Position numbers and translations under genes: made by a program
Part shown: piece after piece, positions 21,066-37,352 of the stretch
Position numbering within the stretch: the first letter of the stretch is position 1
How the letters are laid out: every line of letters starts with the position of its first letter
Assembly: GCF_002925905.1 (NCBI RefSeq)
Contig: NZ_PRDB01000014.1
Location: 1 to 64,000 of the forward strand
Direction of reading: 5' to 3'
DNA from: Klebsiella michiganensis
GTDB lineage: Bacteria; Pseudomonadota; Gammaproteobacteria; Enterobacterales; Enterobacteriaceae
DNA: 64,000 nt
Notes under the pieces: generated by a model
Databases searched by the model: none
Seen by the model: the letters and a program-made list of their open reading frames with translations, nothing else
What the model was told of the DNA's origin: nothing

Positions 21066-21541
21066 TTAAAGAGTGGGCGACGGTCGTTTCCTGGCAAAAT
21101 GGCGTTGCGCTGGTGCACTGCGATGTGAAAGCCTCCTGCAGCAGCTGTGCTTCTCGCGCCGGTTGCGGAAGCCGGGTGCTGAATAAGCTTGGGCCGCAAA
21201 CCAGCCATACCCTTAGCGTCCCCTGCGAACAGCCGCTGTCGGCCGGGCAAAAAGTCGAACTGGGCATTGCCGAAAGCAGCCTGCTCGGGTCGGCGGTATT
21301 GGTTTATATGGCGCCGTTAGTCGGTTTGTTTGTGATGGCATCAATATTCCAGGTGCTGTTTGCCAACGACTTTGCCTCGCTTTGCGGGGCCATTTTGGGC
21401 GGCGTTGGCGGGTTTCTGGTCGCTCGCGGTCTTTCGCCTGGCTTAGCCTCCCGGCAGTCGTGGCAGCCGGTTATTATCAGCGTCGGTTTACCGCCAGATT
21501 TAGTCCGCATCGAGACGCCTTCCTCCCAACTGGGTCAGTGA
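21062..21541 (+). CDS. rseC: SoxR-reducing system protein RseC
   Basis: A 159-residue inner-membrane protein. An N-terminal cytoplasmic cysteine cluster (CSSCASRAGCG, about 23-33) precedes two membrane helices (about 76-95 and 100-120). RseC works with the Rsx complex to keep the oxidative-stress sensor SoxR reduced. The ATGA overlap with rseB implies translational coupling. No clear terminator follows. A weak extended -10 (TGTAGAAT, 21641-21648) is a possible lepA promoter in the 185-bp gap. Confidence 0.93.
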   Translation: MIKEWATVVSWQNGVALVHCDVKASCSSCASRAGCGSRVLNKLGPQTSHTLSVPCEQPLSAGQKVELGIAESSLLGSAVLVYMAPLVGLFVMASIFQVLFANDFASLCGAILGGVGGFLVARGLSPGLASRQSWQPVIISVGLPPDLVRIETPSSQLGQ

Positions 21542-21726
21542 TTTCACTGGCCCTTATCTTTATTTACAACTCCCGCAGGAACTCATCATTTACTCCGGTT
21601 ATGCTAGCGGTAAGAGCATTTCCTGGTTTCGTGGATGTAGTGTAGAATGCGGCGTTTTCGGATTAAAAAACGTCAGGCACAGAACAGCGGCCTCATGATT
21701 CGCGTAAGGCATAATTAACTCTAAAT

Positions 21727-23526
21727 ATGAAGAATATACGTAACTTTTCAATCATCGCTCACATCGACCACGGTAAGTCGACATTGTCTGACCGTATTAT
21801 CCAGATTTGCGGTGGCCTTTCCGATCGTGAAATGGCAGCCCAGGTTCTGGACTCCATGGATCTTGAACGTGAGCGCGGTATCACTATCAAGGCGCAGAGC
21901 GTCACCCTGGATTACAAAGCAACTGATGGCGAAACCTATCAGCTGAACTTTATCGACACCCCCGGCCACGTCGACTTCTCTTATGAAGTTTCTCGTTCGC
22001 TTGCCGCCTGTGAAGGCGCTTTGCTGGTGGTTGATGCCGGCCAGGGCGTCGAAGCCCAGACGCTGGCTAACTGCTATACGGCGATGGAAATGGACCTTGA
22101 AGTCGTACCGGTCCTGAACAAAATTGACCTGCCCGCAGCCGATCCGGAACGCGTAGCGGAAGAGATTGAAGACATCGTTGGTATTGATGCCACCGATGCG
22201 GTGCGCTGTTCAGCGAAGACCGGCGTTGGCGTACCGGACGTGCTGGAGCGCCTGGTGCGCGATATTCCGCCGCCGGAAGGCGATCCGGAAGCGCCGCTGC
22301 AGGCTCTGATTATCGACTCCTGGTTTGATAACTACCTCGGCGTCGTTTCTCTGGTGCGTATCAAAAACGGTACCATGCGCAAAGGCGATAAAATTAAGGT
22401 GATGAGTACCGGGCAGGTGTATAACGCCGATCGCCTGGGCATCTTCACGCCGAAGCAGGTGGACCGTACCGAGCTGAAATGCGGCGAGGTAGGCTGGCTG
22501 GTTTGCGCCATTAAAGACATCCTTGGCGCGCCGGTCGGCGATACGCTGACGCTTGCGCGCAACCCGGCAGATAAAGCGCTGCCCGGCTTTAAAAAGGTGA
22601 AACCGCAGGTCTATGCCGGCCTGTTCCCGGTCAGCTCCGATGATTATGAAAACTTCCGCGACGCACTGGGCAAACTGAGCCTCAACGATGCTTCTCTGTT
22701 CTATGAACCGGAAAGCTCTACGGCGCTGGGCTTCGGTTTCCGCTGCGGCTTCCTGGGTCTTCTGCATATGGAGATCATCCAGGAGCGCCTGGAGCGTGAA
22801 TACGATCTGGATCTGATCACCACGGCGCCGACGGTAGTCTATGAAGTCGAAACCACCTCGAAAGAGGTTATCTACGTCGACAGCCCGTCGAAGCTGCCGC
22901 CGCTGAACAATATTCAGGAGCTGCGCGAGCCGATCGCGGAGTGTCACATGCTGCTGCCGCAGGAGTTTTTGGGCAACGTCATCACCCTGTGTATCGAAAA
23001 GCGCGGCGTACAGACCAACATGGTTTACCACGGCAATCAGGTTGCGCTGACCTATGAAATCCCGATGGCGGAAGTGGTGCTCGACTTCTTCGACCGACTG
23101 AAGTCTACCTCCCGCGGCTATGCGTCGCTGGACTACAACTTCAAGCGCTTCCAGGCTTCCAACATGGTGCGTGTGGATGTGTTGATTAACGGCGAGCGTG
23201 TGGATGCGCTGGCGCTGATCACGCATAACGACAATGCGCCATACCGCGGCCGCGAACTGGTAGAGAAGATGAAAGAGCTGATCCCGCGTCAGCAGTTCGA
23301 TATCGCTATCCAGGCTGCCATCGGCAACCACATCATTGCCCGCTCTACCGTAAAACAGCTGCGTAAAAACGTCCTGGCGAAATGCTATGGCGGCGACGTC
23401 AGCCGTAAGAAAAAGCTGCTGCAGAAGCAGAAAGACGGTAAGAAACGCATGAAGCAGGTCGGTAACGTTGAGCTTCCGCAGGAAGCGTTCCTCGCCATTC
23501 TGCACGTTGGTAAAGACGGCAAATAA
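21727..23526 (+). CDS. lepA: elongation factor 4 (LepA)
   Basis: A 599-residue ribosomal GTPase, same length as E. coli LepA. Domain order is the GTPase domain with G1 AHIDHGKS (11-18), DTPGHVDF and NKIDLP, then EF-G-like domains II, III and V, then the LepA-specific C-terminal domain (from about 485) ending in a basic helix rich in lysine ([19 protein letters not shown]). It modulates translation initiation and elongation. The start has little Shine-Dalgarno complementarity. It forms a two-gene operon with lepB, 15 bp apart. Confidence 0.97.
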   Translation: MKNIRNFSIIAHIDHGKSTLSDRIIQICGGLSDREMAAQVLDSMDLERERGITIKAQSVTLDYKATDGETYQLNFIDTPGHVDFSYEVSRSLAACEGALLVVDAGQGVEAQTLANCYTAMEMDLEVVPVLNKIDLPAADPERVAEEIEDIVGIDATDAVRCSAKTGVGVPDVLERLVRDIPPPEGDPEAPLQALIIDSWFDNYLGVVSLVRIKNGTMRKGDKIKVMSTGQVYNADRLGIFTPKQVDRTELKCGEVGWLVCAIKDILGAPVGDTLTLARNPADKALPGFKKVKPQVYAGLFPVSSDDYENFRDALGKLSLNDASLFYEPESSTALGFGFRCGFLGLLHMEIIQERLEREYDLDLITTAPTVVYEVETTSKEVIYVDSPSKLPPLNNIQELREPIAECHMLLPQEFLGNVITLCIEKRGVQTNMVYHGNQVALTYEIPMAEVVLDFFDRLKSTSRGYASLDYNFKRFQASNMVRVDVLINGERVDALALITHNDNAPYRGRELVEKMKELIPRQQFDIAIQAAIGNHIIARSTVKQLRKNVLAKCYGGDVSRKKKLLQKQKDGKKRMKQVGNVELPQEAFLAILHVGKDGK

Positions 23527-23541
23527 CCCTAAGGAGTTGGC

Positions 23542-24516
23542 ATGGCGAACATGTTTGCCCTGATCCTGGTCATCGCTACTGTGGTGACGGGTCTGTTGTG
23601 GTGCCTGGATAAGTTTATCTTTGCGCCAAAACGTCGCGAAAGTCAGGCCGCTGCGCAGGCGGCGACCGGCGACCAGTTGGACAAGAAAACGCTGAAAAAG
23701 GTCGGCCCGAAACCGGGCTGGCTGGAAACCGGCGCGTCAATCTTTCCGGTACTGGCGATTGTGCTGGTGGTTCGCTCATTCATTTATGAGCCCTTCCAGA
23801 TCCCCTCCGGCTCGATGATGCCGACGCTGCTGATCGGCGATTTTATTCTGGTTGAGAAGTTTGCCTACGGCATTAAAGATCCGATTTACCAGAAGACGCT
23901 GATCGAAACCGGACATCCGAAGCGCGGCGATATTGTCGTCTTTAAATATCCGCAAGATCCGCGCCTGGATTATATCAAGCGTGCGGTCGGTTTACCGGGT
24001 GATAAAGTGACTTACGATCCGATTGCCAAGCAGGTCACTATCCAGCCGGGCTGTAGTTCTGGCCAGGCCTGCGGCAATGCGCTGCCGGTCACTTACTCCA
24101 ACGTTGAGCCGAGCGATTTCGTACAGACCTTCTCCCGCAGCAACGGCGGCGAAGCGACCAGCGGTTTCTGGCAACTGCCGAAAGGCGAGACGAAAGCCGA
24201 TGGCATCCGTCTGACCGAACGTAAAGAGACGCTGGGCGAAGTGACCCACCGTATATTGACCGTACCGATTGCTCAGGACCAGGTGGGGATGTATTACCAT
24301 CAGTCCGGTCTGCCGCTGGCGACCTGGATTGTCCCGCCGGGGCAGTATTTTATGATGGGTGACAACCGCGATAACAGCGCCGATAGCCGTTATTGGGGCT
24401 TTGTGCCGGAAGCGAATCTGGTGGGTAAAGCAACCGCAATCTGGATGAGTTTCGAAAAACAGGAAGGCGAATGGCCTACCGGCGTACGTTTATCGCGTAT
24501 CGGTGGTATCCAGTAA
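23542..24516 (+). CDS. lepB: signal peptidase I (LepB)
   Basis: A 324-residue inner-membrane serine protease that removes Sec and Tat signal peptides. Two N-terminal membrane helices (about 4-22 and 62-77) flank a cytoplasmic loop. The Ser-Lys dyad is Ser91 in PSGSMMP and Lys146 in DYIKRAVG. The conserved box GDNRDNSADSR follows. AAGGAG lies 7 bp before ATG 23542, and the gene is followed by a strong hairpin terminator. Confidence 0.97.
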   Translation: MANMFALILVIATVVTGLLWCLDKFIFAPKRRESQAAAQAATGDQLDKKTLKKVGPKPGWLETGASIFPVLAIVLVVRSFIYEPFQIPSGSMMPTLLIGDFILVEKFAYGIKDPIYQKTLIETGHPKRGDIVVFKYPQDPRLDYIKRAVGLPGDKVTYDPIAKQVTIQPGCSSGQACGNALPVTYSNVEPSDFVQTFSRSNGGEATSGFWQLPKGETKADGIRLTERKETLGEVTHRILTVPIAQDQVGMYYHQSGLPLATWIVPPGQYFMMGDNRDNSADSRYWGFVPEANLVGKATAIWMSFEKQEGEWPTGVRLSRIGGIQ

Positions 24517-24531
24517 ATTTTTCCTGCTTTA

Positions 24532-24570
24532 TTCACGCTGCCGACGCAATAACGGCAGCGTGAATTATTT
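24532..24570 (+). terminator. lepA-lepB operon terminator
   Basis: A 12-bp perfect stem TTCACGCTGCCG / CGGCAGCGTGAA with a 9-nt loop is followed by TTATTT. Confidence 0.85.
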
Positions 24571-24662
24571 AAAATTTAAATCTATTCAAACTAACGACAT
24601 CCCTTGTCGTTGCGTATAGAATATCCCCCCGAAGTTTTAGGTTGTCTCTCGTAAGATTGACA

Positions 24663-24711
24663 CAGCACACGAAACCGCGTTGGTTTTTACTCAGGTCGGT
24701 TTCGTGTGCTG
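24663..24711 (+). promoter_or_regulatory. rnc leader stem-loop, probable RNase III autoregulation site
   Basis: A perfect 14-bp inverted repeat, CAGCACACGAAACC / GGTTTCGTGTGCTG, separated by 21 nt, lies 32 bp before rnc. E. coli RNase III cleaves a stem-loop in its own leader to destabilise rnc-era-recO mRNA, and position and form agree. The stem is followed by CATTTTTG, so it might also act as a weak terminator or attenuator. Confidence 0.75.
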
Positions 24712-24739
24712 CATTTTTGACGCATTCATCTATTGGTAA

Positions 24740-26325
<1,586 letters not shown>

Positions 26326-26331
26326 GTTTGG

Positions 26332-26522
26332 ATACTCTATGGCTTTCGAGGTGCAGGACAAAACACAACGTGTTTTGAACAGCGCTTGCGCTGGCTGCGA
26401 AGGAGCGAGGCCAGAGGCTGAGTCACGCGGCAAGACCGCGAGTCCCCGGGAGCTTACTTCAGTAAGTGACTGGGGTGAGTGGGCGCAGCCAACGCACCTG
26501 CGGCTTGAAAGACGACGAGTAT
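26332..26522 (+). repeat. ERIC element (IRU) with internal insertion, between era and recO
   Basis: The ends are inverted copies: ATACTCTATGGCTTTCGAGG at the left, and the reverse complement of the right end (26497-26522) begins ATACTCGTCGTCTTTCAAGC. The core holds the ERIC-PCR landmarks TCCCCGGGAGCTTAC and AGTAAGTGACTGGGGTGAG around a CTTACT-TC-AGTAAG centre (26453-26466). The length is 191 bp against a typical 127. The excess is about 65 bp in the left arm (26360-26424), as in known long ERIC variants. The right end includes the A and T of the first of two adjacent ATG codons at recO. Confidence 0.92.
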
Positions 26523-26523
26523 G

Positions 26524-27261
26524 ATGGAAGGCTGGCAACGCGCTTTCGTACTGCATAGCCGTCCCTGGAGCGAAACCAGCCTGATGCTGGACGTCTTCAC
26601 GGAAGAATCCGGCCGCGTGCGCCTTGTGGCTAAAGGCGCACGTTCCAAACGTTCGAACCTCAAAGGCGCGCTTCAGCCTTTTACTCCCTTACTGCTTCGC
26701 TTTGGCGGGCGCGGCGAAGTCAAAACGCTGCGCAGCGCGGAAGCCGTCTCGCTGGCGCTCCCTCTCAGCGGCATCACGCTCTACAGCGGCCTTTACGTCA
26801 ACGAGCTTCTCTCTCGCGTGCTTGAGCATGAAACGCGCTTTTCCGAACTCTTCTTCGATTATTTGCACTGTATCCAGTCTCTGGCTGGCGCAAGCGGCTC
26901 GCCGGAACCGGCGCTACGGCGTTTTGAACTGGCGCTGCTGGGGCATCTGGGATATGGCGTGGATTTCCTGCACTGCGCCGGCAGCGGAGAAGCGGTTGAC
27001 GACGCAATGACCTATCGCTACCGTGAAGAAAAAGGCTTTATCGCCAGCGTGGTTATTGATAACAACACCTTTACCGGGCACCATCTTAAGGCGCTGGCGA
27101 GCCGTGAATTTCCGGACAGCGATGCGCTGCGCGCGGCAAAGCGTTTCACCCGTATCGCCCTGAAGCCCTATCTGGGCGGGAAGCCGCTAAAAAGTCGCGA
27201 GCTTTTTCGTCAGTTTTTGCCCGCGCGGGCAGCGCGAGCCGATAAAACAAATAACGATTAA
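26524..27261 (+). CDS. recO: DNA repair protein RecO
   Basis: A 245-residue recombination mediator of the RecFOR pathway. It helps load RecA onto SSB-coated gaps. The N-terminal OB fold is present ([19 protein letters not shown]...[21 protein letters not shown]), followed by a helical C-terminal domain. ATG 26524 matches the E. coli N-terminus; an ATG one codon earlier (26521) is formed with the ERIC end. No good Shine-Dalgarno is visible: the DNA before the start is ERIC sequence (GACGACGAGT). Translation may therefore be weak. Confidence 0.94.
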   Translation: MEGWQRAFVLHSRPWSETSLMLDVFTEESGRVRLVAKGARSKRSNLKGALQPFTPLLLRFGGRGEVKTLRSAEAVSLALPLSGITLYSGLYVNELLSRVLEHETRFSELFFDYLHCIQSLAGASGSPEPALRRFELALLGHLGYGVDFLHCAGSGEAVDDAMTYRYREEKGFIASVVIDNNTFTGHHLKALASREFPDSDALRAAKRFTRIALKPYLGGKPLKSRELFRQFLPARAARADKTNND

Positions 27262-27272
27262 CGAGGATTGTC

Positions 27273-28004
27273 ATGGCTGAATTACTGTTGGGGGTCAATA
27301 TTGACCACATTGCGACATTACGCAACGCTCGCGGTACCGCTTATCCGGATCCGGTCCAGGCGGCCTTTATCGCCGAGCAGGCCGGCGCTGACGGTATTAC
27401 CGTCCATCTGCGCGAAGATCGTCGCCATATTACCGATCGCGATGTCCGTATTTTGCGCCAGACGCTGGATACCCGCATGAACCTTGAGATGGCGGTGACG
27501 GAAGAGATGCTGAAGATTGCCTGTGAGACTCAGCCCCATTTTTGCTGCCTGGTACCGGAAAAACGTCAGGAAGTGACCACCGAAGGTGGACTGGACGTGG
27601 CGGGCCAGATCGACAAAATGCGCGACGCCTGTAAACGCCTTGCCGATGCCGGTATCCTGGTTTCGCTGTTTATTGACGCGGACAACGCGCAAATTAAGGC
27701 GGCAGCGGACGTTGGCGCGCCTTATATCGAAATTCACACCGGATGCTACGCTGATGCGCAAACTGACGCTGAGCAGGCAAAAGAGCTGGAGCGTATTGCC
27801 AAAGCGGCGACCTATGCCGCCAGCCTGGGGCTGAAGGTTAATGCCGGTCACGGTTTGACCTACCATAACGTGAAGGCCATTGCCGCGCTGCCGGAAATGC
27901 ACGAGCTGAACATCGGCCACGCGATTATTGGCCGTGCGGTGATGAGCGGCCTGAAAGAGGCGGTGGCGGAAATGAAGCGCTTGATGCAGGAAGCGCGCGC
28001 CTGA
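27273..28004 (+). CDS. pdxJ: pyridoxine 5'-phosphate synthase PdxJ
   Basis: A 243-residue TIM-barrel enzyme that condenses 3-amino-2-oxopropyl phosphate with deoxyxylulose 5-phosphate, the last ring-closing step of vitamin B6 synthesis. Conserved residues include His45 and Glu72 ([19 protein letters not shown]) and the glycine-rich GHGLTYHN. The GAGG ribosome site lies 8 bp before ATG 27273. The stop overlaps the acpS start (TGATG), so the two are coupled. Confidence 0.97.
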   Translation: MAELLLGVNIDHIATLRNARGTAYPDPVQAAFIAEQAGADGITVHLREDRRHITDRDVRILRQTLDTRMNLEMAVTEEMLKIACETQPHFCCLVPEKRQEVTTEGGLDVAGQIDKMRDACKRLADAGILVSLFIDADNAQIKAAADVGAPYIEIHTGCYADAQTDAEQAKELERIAKAATYAASLGLKVNAGHGLTYHNVKAIAALPEMHELNIGHAIIGRAVMSGLKEAVAEMKRLMQEARA

Positions 28005-28384
28005 TGGCCATTCTCGGACTGGGTACTGATATTGTAGAAATTGCCCGTATTGAAGCGGTAATTGCCCGCAGCGGCGATCGTCTGGCGCGTCGCGTCCTGA
28101 GCGATAGCGAGTGGGCGATATGGGAACAGCATCAGCAGCCGGTCCGTTTTCTGGCCAAGCGTTTTGCCGTTAAAGAAGCGGCGGCCAAGGCGCTTGGTAC
28201 CGGCATCCGCAATGGGCTGGCGTTTAATCAGTTTGAGGTTTACAACGACGAGCTGGGTAAGCCAAAGCTGCGATTGTGGGGCGAAGCGAAGAGTCTGGCC
28301 GAGCGCATGGGCGTAAGCAGCATTCACGTGACGCTGGCCGACGAGCGTCACTATGCCTGCGCCACGGTGATTATCGAAAGCTAG
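28004..28384 (+). CDS. acpS: holo-[acyl-carrier-protein] synthase AcpS
   Basis: A 126-residue phosphopantetheinyl transferase that activates acyl carrier protein using CoA. The magnesium-binding residues are Asp9 (GLGTDIVEI) and Glu58 ([14 protein letters not shown]), the two signature motifs of the AcpS-type family. It is the last gene of the rnc-era-recO-pdxJ-acpS cluster and ends just before a REP element. Confidence 0.97.
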   Translation: MAILGLGTDIVEIARIEAVIARSGDRLARRVLSDSEWAIWEQHQQPVRFLAKRFAVKEAAAKALGTGIRNGLAFNQFEVYNDELGKPKLRLWGEAKSLAERMGVSSIHVTLADERHYACATVIIES

Positions 28385-28390
28385 AGTGTT

Positions 28391-28428
28391 ACAGGCCGGA
28401 GAGGTCGGTTAACGCCGCCATCCGGCAA
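28391..28428. repeat. REP (repetitive extragenic palindrome)
   Basis: ACAGGCCGGA ... CGCCGCCATCCGGCAA is, on the minus strand, TTGCCGGATGGCGGCG ... TCCGGCCTGT, the enterobacterial REP pattern. It sits between the convergent acpS and yfhL, the usual location for such elements. Confidence 0.75.
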
Positions 28429-28430
28429 TA

Positions 28431-28856
<426 letters not shown>

Positions 28857-29705
28857 TTACACCAGCTTTTTCACCAGCGCTTCGCTATGGCGAATCCGCT
28901 CCGGAGCGTGCTCAAGATCCTGCTGCACCAGCCCCATAAACAGAAGATCGGTCAACATCATTTGCGCGCTGGTGGAGGAGATCGCGGCGCTACGCGTGGC
29001 CTGCTCTTCCGCAATGGTGTACAGGCACAGCGTCGCCTGCTGCTGAAGCGCGTTGGGGTTAAAGCCGGTGATCGCCAGGATCTGGCTTCCTACCCGCAGC
29101 GCTTCACCGGCCGCCATATTGATCTCGCGTCGTTCACCGGAATAGGAGATGGCCAGCAGCAGATCGTCCGGAGACATCGCCTGTACCGTCGCCAGCAGGG
29201 CGTGCATATCCTGTTCTGATACCGCGTTAATACCGATTTTCATCAGCTTCCAGCTAAAGTTTCTCGCCACCAGGCCCGACGCGCCGATGCCGGTAATGAT
29301 GACCCGACGGGCGTGGCGCAACAGCGTGACGGCTTCCAGCAGCTTCTCTTCGGTGTTGACGTCCAGCGAGGCGTGCATGGCCGCGACGTTATCTTTAATC
29401 AGCTTTTCGCCAACCAGGCGCAGGGGATCGTCGCCGCGAATCTGGTTATGCACCGGTACGGATTGCGGAGTCGGCGCACTTGCCAGGGCTTCGCTCAACG
29501 CCAGCTTTAACGCCGGGAAGCCTTTGAACCCCATCTTCTGCGCAAATTTCACTACGCTTGACTGGCTGACGCCGGCTTCGCCCGCCAGCTGCTGCGAGCT
29601 GAGGTGGCGGGTTTGATCCGGTTGAGCCAGAATGAAATCGGCCAGTTTTTTATCGCTTGCGGCCAACGTCGGATAGCGCTGGCGAATACGGGTCAAACAG
29701 TTCAT
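28857..29705 (-). CDS. yfhH: RpiR/MurR-family transcriptional regulator YfhH
   Basis: A 282-residue regulator, same length as E. coli YfhH. The N-terminal helix-turn-helix is LSSQQLAGEAGVSQSSVVKFAQKMGFKGF (about 36-64). The C-terminal SIS sugar-phosphate-binding domain includes ITGIGASGLVARN (about 135) and LAISYSGERREI (about 184). The ligand is unknown. It is transcribed divergently from pgpC. ATG 29705 is preferred over the upstream in-frame ATG at 29729 by comparison with E. coli. Confidence 0.92.
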   Translation of the reverse strand: MNCLTRIRQRYPTLAASDKKLADFILAQPDQTRHLSSQQLAGEAGVSQSSVVKFAQKMGFKGFPALKLALSEALASAPTPQSVPVHNQIRGDDPLRLVGEKLIKDNVAAMHASLDVNTEEKLLEAVTLLRHARRVIITGIGASGLVARNFSWKLMKIGINAVSEQDMHALLATVQAMSPDDLLLAISYSGERREINMAAGEALRVGSQILAITGFNPNALQQQATLCLYTIAEEQATRSAAISSTSAQMMLTDLLFMGLVQQDLEHAPERIRHSEALVKKLV

Positions 29706-29914
29706 AGCGGCTCCGGAGGACAGCTTCACCCTCGGCTGAAAGAATTTTGTATTCGATTATAAGAGGATTATCGCGAATTAAAAATTCTGTGCCTAAGATT
29801 TCTCGGCAAAGACGTTTTCTTAATACGGATTCAACAGCAGCGTATGTTTTCGCTATTGGCGACGTAAGGCTGTTAAGCTATTGGTTATCATGCGATCGTT
29901 CAGGGGAGTGGGTT

Positions 29915-30550
29915 TTGAATAGCAGCACGCGGAGAGTGGTTTTCTTTGATCTGGATGGAACCTTGCATCAGCAGGATATGTTCGGCAGCTTTTTGCGCTA
30001 TGCCCTGCGCCATCAGCCGCTGAACGCGCTGCTGCTGCTTCCTTTATTGCCGGTTATCGCGGCCGGACTGATGTTATACGGTCGCGCCGCGCGCTGGCCG
30101 ATGAGCCTGCTGCTCTGGGCATCAACCTTCGGACGCAGCGAGCAGCAGCTTAAACGCCTGGAGGCCAATTTTGTTCGCTGGTTTCGCCAGCACGTCACGG
30201 CATTCCCGGTTGTTCAGGCGCGGCTTAAACATTATCTGACCAGCACGGACGCTGACGTCTGGCTGATCACCGGTTCGCCGCAGTCGCTGGTTGAACAGGT
30301 CTATTTTGATACCGCCTGGCTGCCGCGGGTGAATCTGATCGCCAGCCGAATGGAGCGACGCTACGGCGGCTGGGGGTTAACCCTGCGCTGTCTCGGTAAT
30401 GAAAAAGTGACGCAGCTGGAACAAAAGATCGGCGCACCGCTGCGCTTGTATAGCGGCTACAGCGACAGCGAGCAGGACAACCCGCTGCTCTCTTTTTGCC
30501 AGCACCGCTGGCGGGTAACGCCGCAGGGCGATCTTCAGCAGTTAGAATAG
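29915..30550 (+). CDS. pgpC: phosphatidylglycerophosphatase C
   Basis: A 211-residue HAD-superfamily phosphatase, which dephosphorylates phosphatidylglycerol phosphate at the inner membrane. It carries the catalytic DxD motif FFDLDGTLHQQD (Asp12, Asp14) and a hydrophobic segment ALLLLPLLPVIAAGL (about 37-52). ITGSPQSLVE is HAD motif II, and GYSDSEQDNPLL contains the C-terminal acidic motif. TTG 29915 is chosen: it gives exactly the E. coli length and has CAGGGGAG about 8 bp upstream. The frame is open to ATG 29747, but that extension has no homology I recognise. Confidence 0.9.
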   Translation: MNSSTRRVVFFDLDGTLHQQDMFGSFLRYALRHQPLNALLLLPLLPVIAAGLMLYGRAARWPMSLLLWASTFGRSEQQLKRLEANFVRWFRQHVTAFPVVQARLKHYLTSTDADVWLITGSPQSLVEQVYFDTAWLPRVNLIASRMERRYGGWGLTLRCLGNEKVTQLEQKIGAPLRLYSGYSDSEQDNPLLSFCQHRWRVTPQGDLQQLE

Positions 30551-30557
30551 TGTGTAA

Positions 30558-32728
<2,171 letters not shown>

Positions 32729-32811
32729 TTTGCTTAAGAATGCGCCAGTTGGCAACTTATTCGCGAGATGAGTCACATTAATTGATAAACCCCGGCAATC
32801 ATTTTATTTCT

Positions 32812-32827
32812 ACGCAAACGGTTTCGT
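32812..32827 (+). promoter_or_regulatory. PurR operator at purL
   Basis: ACGCAAACGGTTTCGT matches the PurR box ACGCAAACGTTTTCNT with one difference. It lies 75 bp upstream of the purL start, in the mltF-purL divergent gap, so purine repression of purL is expected. Confidence 0.87.
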
Positions 32828-32902
32828 CGGGGCGCAGGATTCACTATAATGGCGCCCGTTTCCCCCCTGGCTCACCATGAAAGCTTCGAAGACGAGAGAC
32901 TT

Positions 32903-36790
<3,888 letters not shown>

Positions 36791-36810
36791 AACCGCTCAC
36801 AAATCGCATT

Positions 36811-36842
36811 AAGCCTCCTGCCCGCGCAGGGGGCTTTTTTAT
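36811..36842 (+). terminator. purL rho-independent terminator
   Basis: Stem AAGCCTCCTGC / GCAGGGGGCTT with a CCGC loop, followed by TTTTTATT, lies 21 bp after the purL stop. Confidence 0.88.
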
Positions 36843-36898
36843 TGGTGAGGCGTATCGACAGCAGGTGTCGGGGATCGCCGACAAACGCGCTATAGCGG

Positions 36899-36916
36899 TG
36901 TCGTCAAAAGGTGACA
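36899..36916 (+). promoter_or_regulatory. GlrR binding site 1 upstream of glmY
   Basis: TGTC-N10-GACA, the exact GlrR (QseF) consensus, is centred about 190 bp upstream of the glmY start, an enhancer position for a sigma-54 activator. Confidence 0.8.
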
Positions 36917-36961
36917 CTTAACATATTGATTTATAATAGCATTGCTAAACCATTCATCCGG

Positions 36962-36979
36962 TGTTGCTAATCAGCGACA
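36962..36979 (+). promoter_or_regulatory. GlrR binding site 2 upstream of glmY
   Basis: TGTT-N10-GACA, one base from the GlrR consensus, lies 63 bp downstream of site 1. That is six helical turns, so both sites face the same side of the DNA. I could not find the third site known in E. coli. Confidence 0.65.
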
Positions 36980-37068
36980 CTTTGCGCATAAACCGACCAT
37001 CATCATTCATGTCCATGAATAGTAAAAAGGTATTATATTTCATTGTGTTAATAAAATGTTTTGAGATG

Positions 37069-37088
37069 TGGCATAGTTCGTGCATAAT
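37069..37088 (+). promoter_or_regulatory. overlapping sigma-54 and sigma-70 promoters of glmY
   Basis: TGGCATAGTTCGTGCA has the sigma-54 -24 GG (37070-37071) and -12 GC (37082-37083) with 10 bp between them. CATAAT (37083-37088) is a sigma-70 -10 for the same start point near 37096. E. coli glmY has this same overlapping pair. Confidence 0.78.
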
Positions 37089-37095
37089 TATAACC

Positions 37096-37287
37096 AGTGG
37101 CTCATTCACCTTCTTATGTCAGCCCCTTCGGGACGCGCTACATAAACTTCGAATGACGCACAAACAGGTGCCTGCCGTCCAACTCCTGATAACAGCTCTG
37201 CTTTATCAGTCATCGGGCGAAACGTCGAGTAAGGCACCGCCTCATTTCTTAATAAAGCCAGGCTCCTGTAGCCTGGCTTTATTATTT
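37096..37287 (+). ncRNA. glmY: small RNA GlmY
   Basis: About 185-190 nt beginning AGTGGCTCATTCACC and closely matching E. coli GlmY in the blocks TATGTCAGCCCCTTCGGGAC, ACATAAACTTCGAATGACGC and GTGCCTGCCGTCCAACTCC. It ends in the terminator AAAGCCAGGCT / AGCCTGGCTTT (37254-37280). GlmY sequesters RapZ and so protects GlmZ, which activates glmS translation, controlling amino-sugar supply for the cell wall. It lies just upstream of glrK, whose product helps control it. Confidence 0.95.
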
Positions 37288-37352
37288 CCGGCGTAGATGT
37301 TTATTGCGTCCTCGGTTAGCATCGTCATGAGCTAATGATTGAGACCCTATCC

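Noticed and set aside
22210-23505. A 431-codon frame antisense to lepA
   Set aside because: It is the mirror of a GC-rich coding strand with strong codon bias; its composition (many Gln, Arg, His, Val) is typical of a shadow frame.
36961-37296. A 111-codon frame over the glmY region
   Set aside because: The segment is the glmY promoter and sRNA; the frame is fortuitous.
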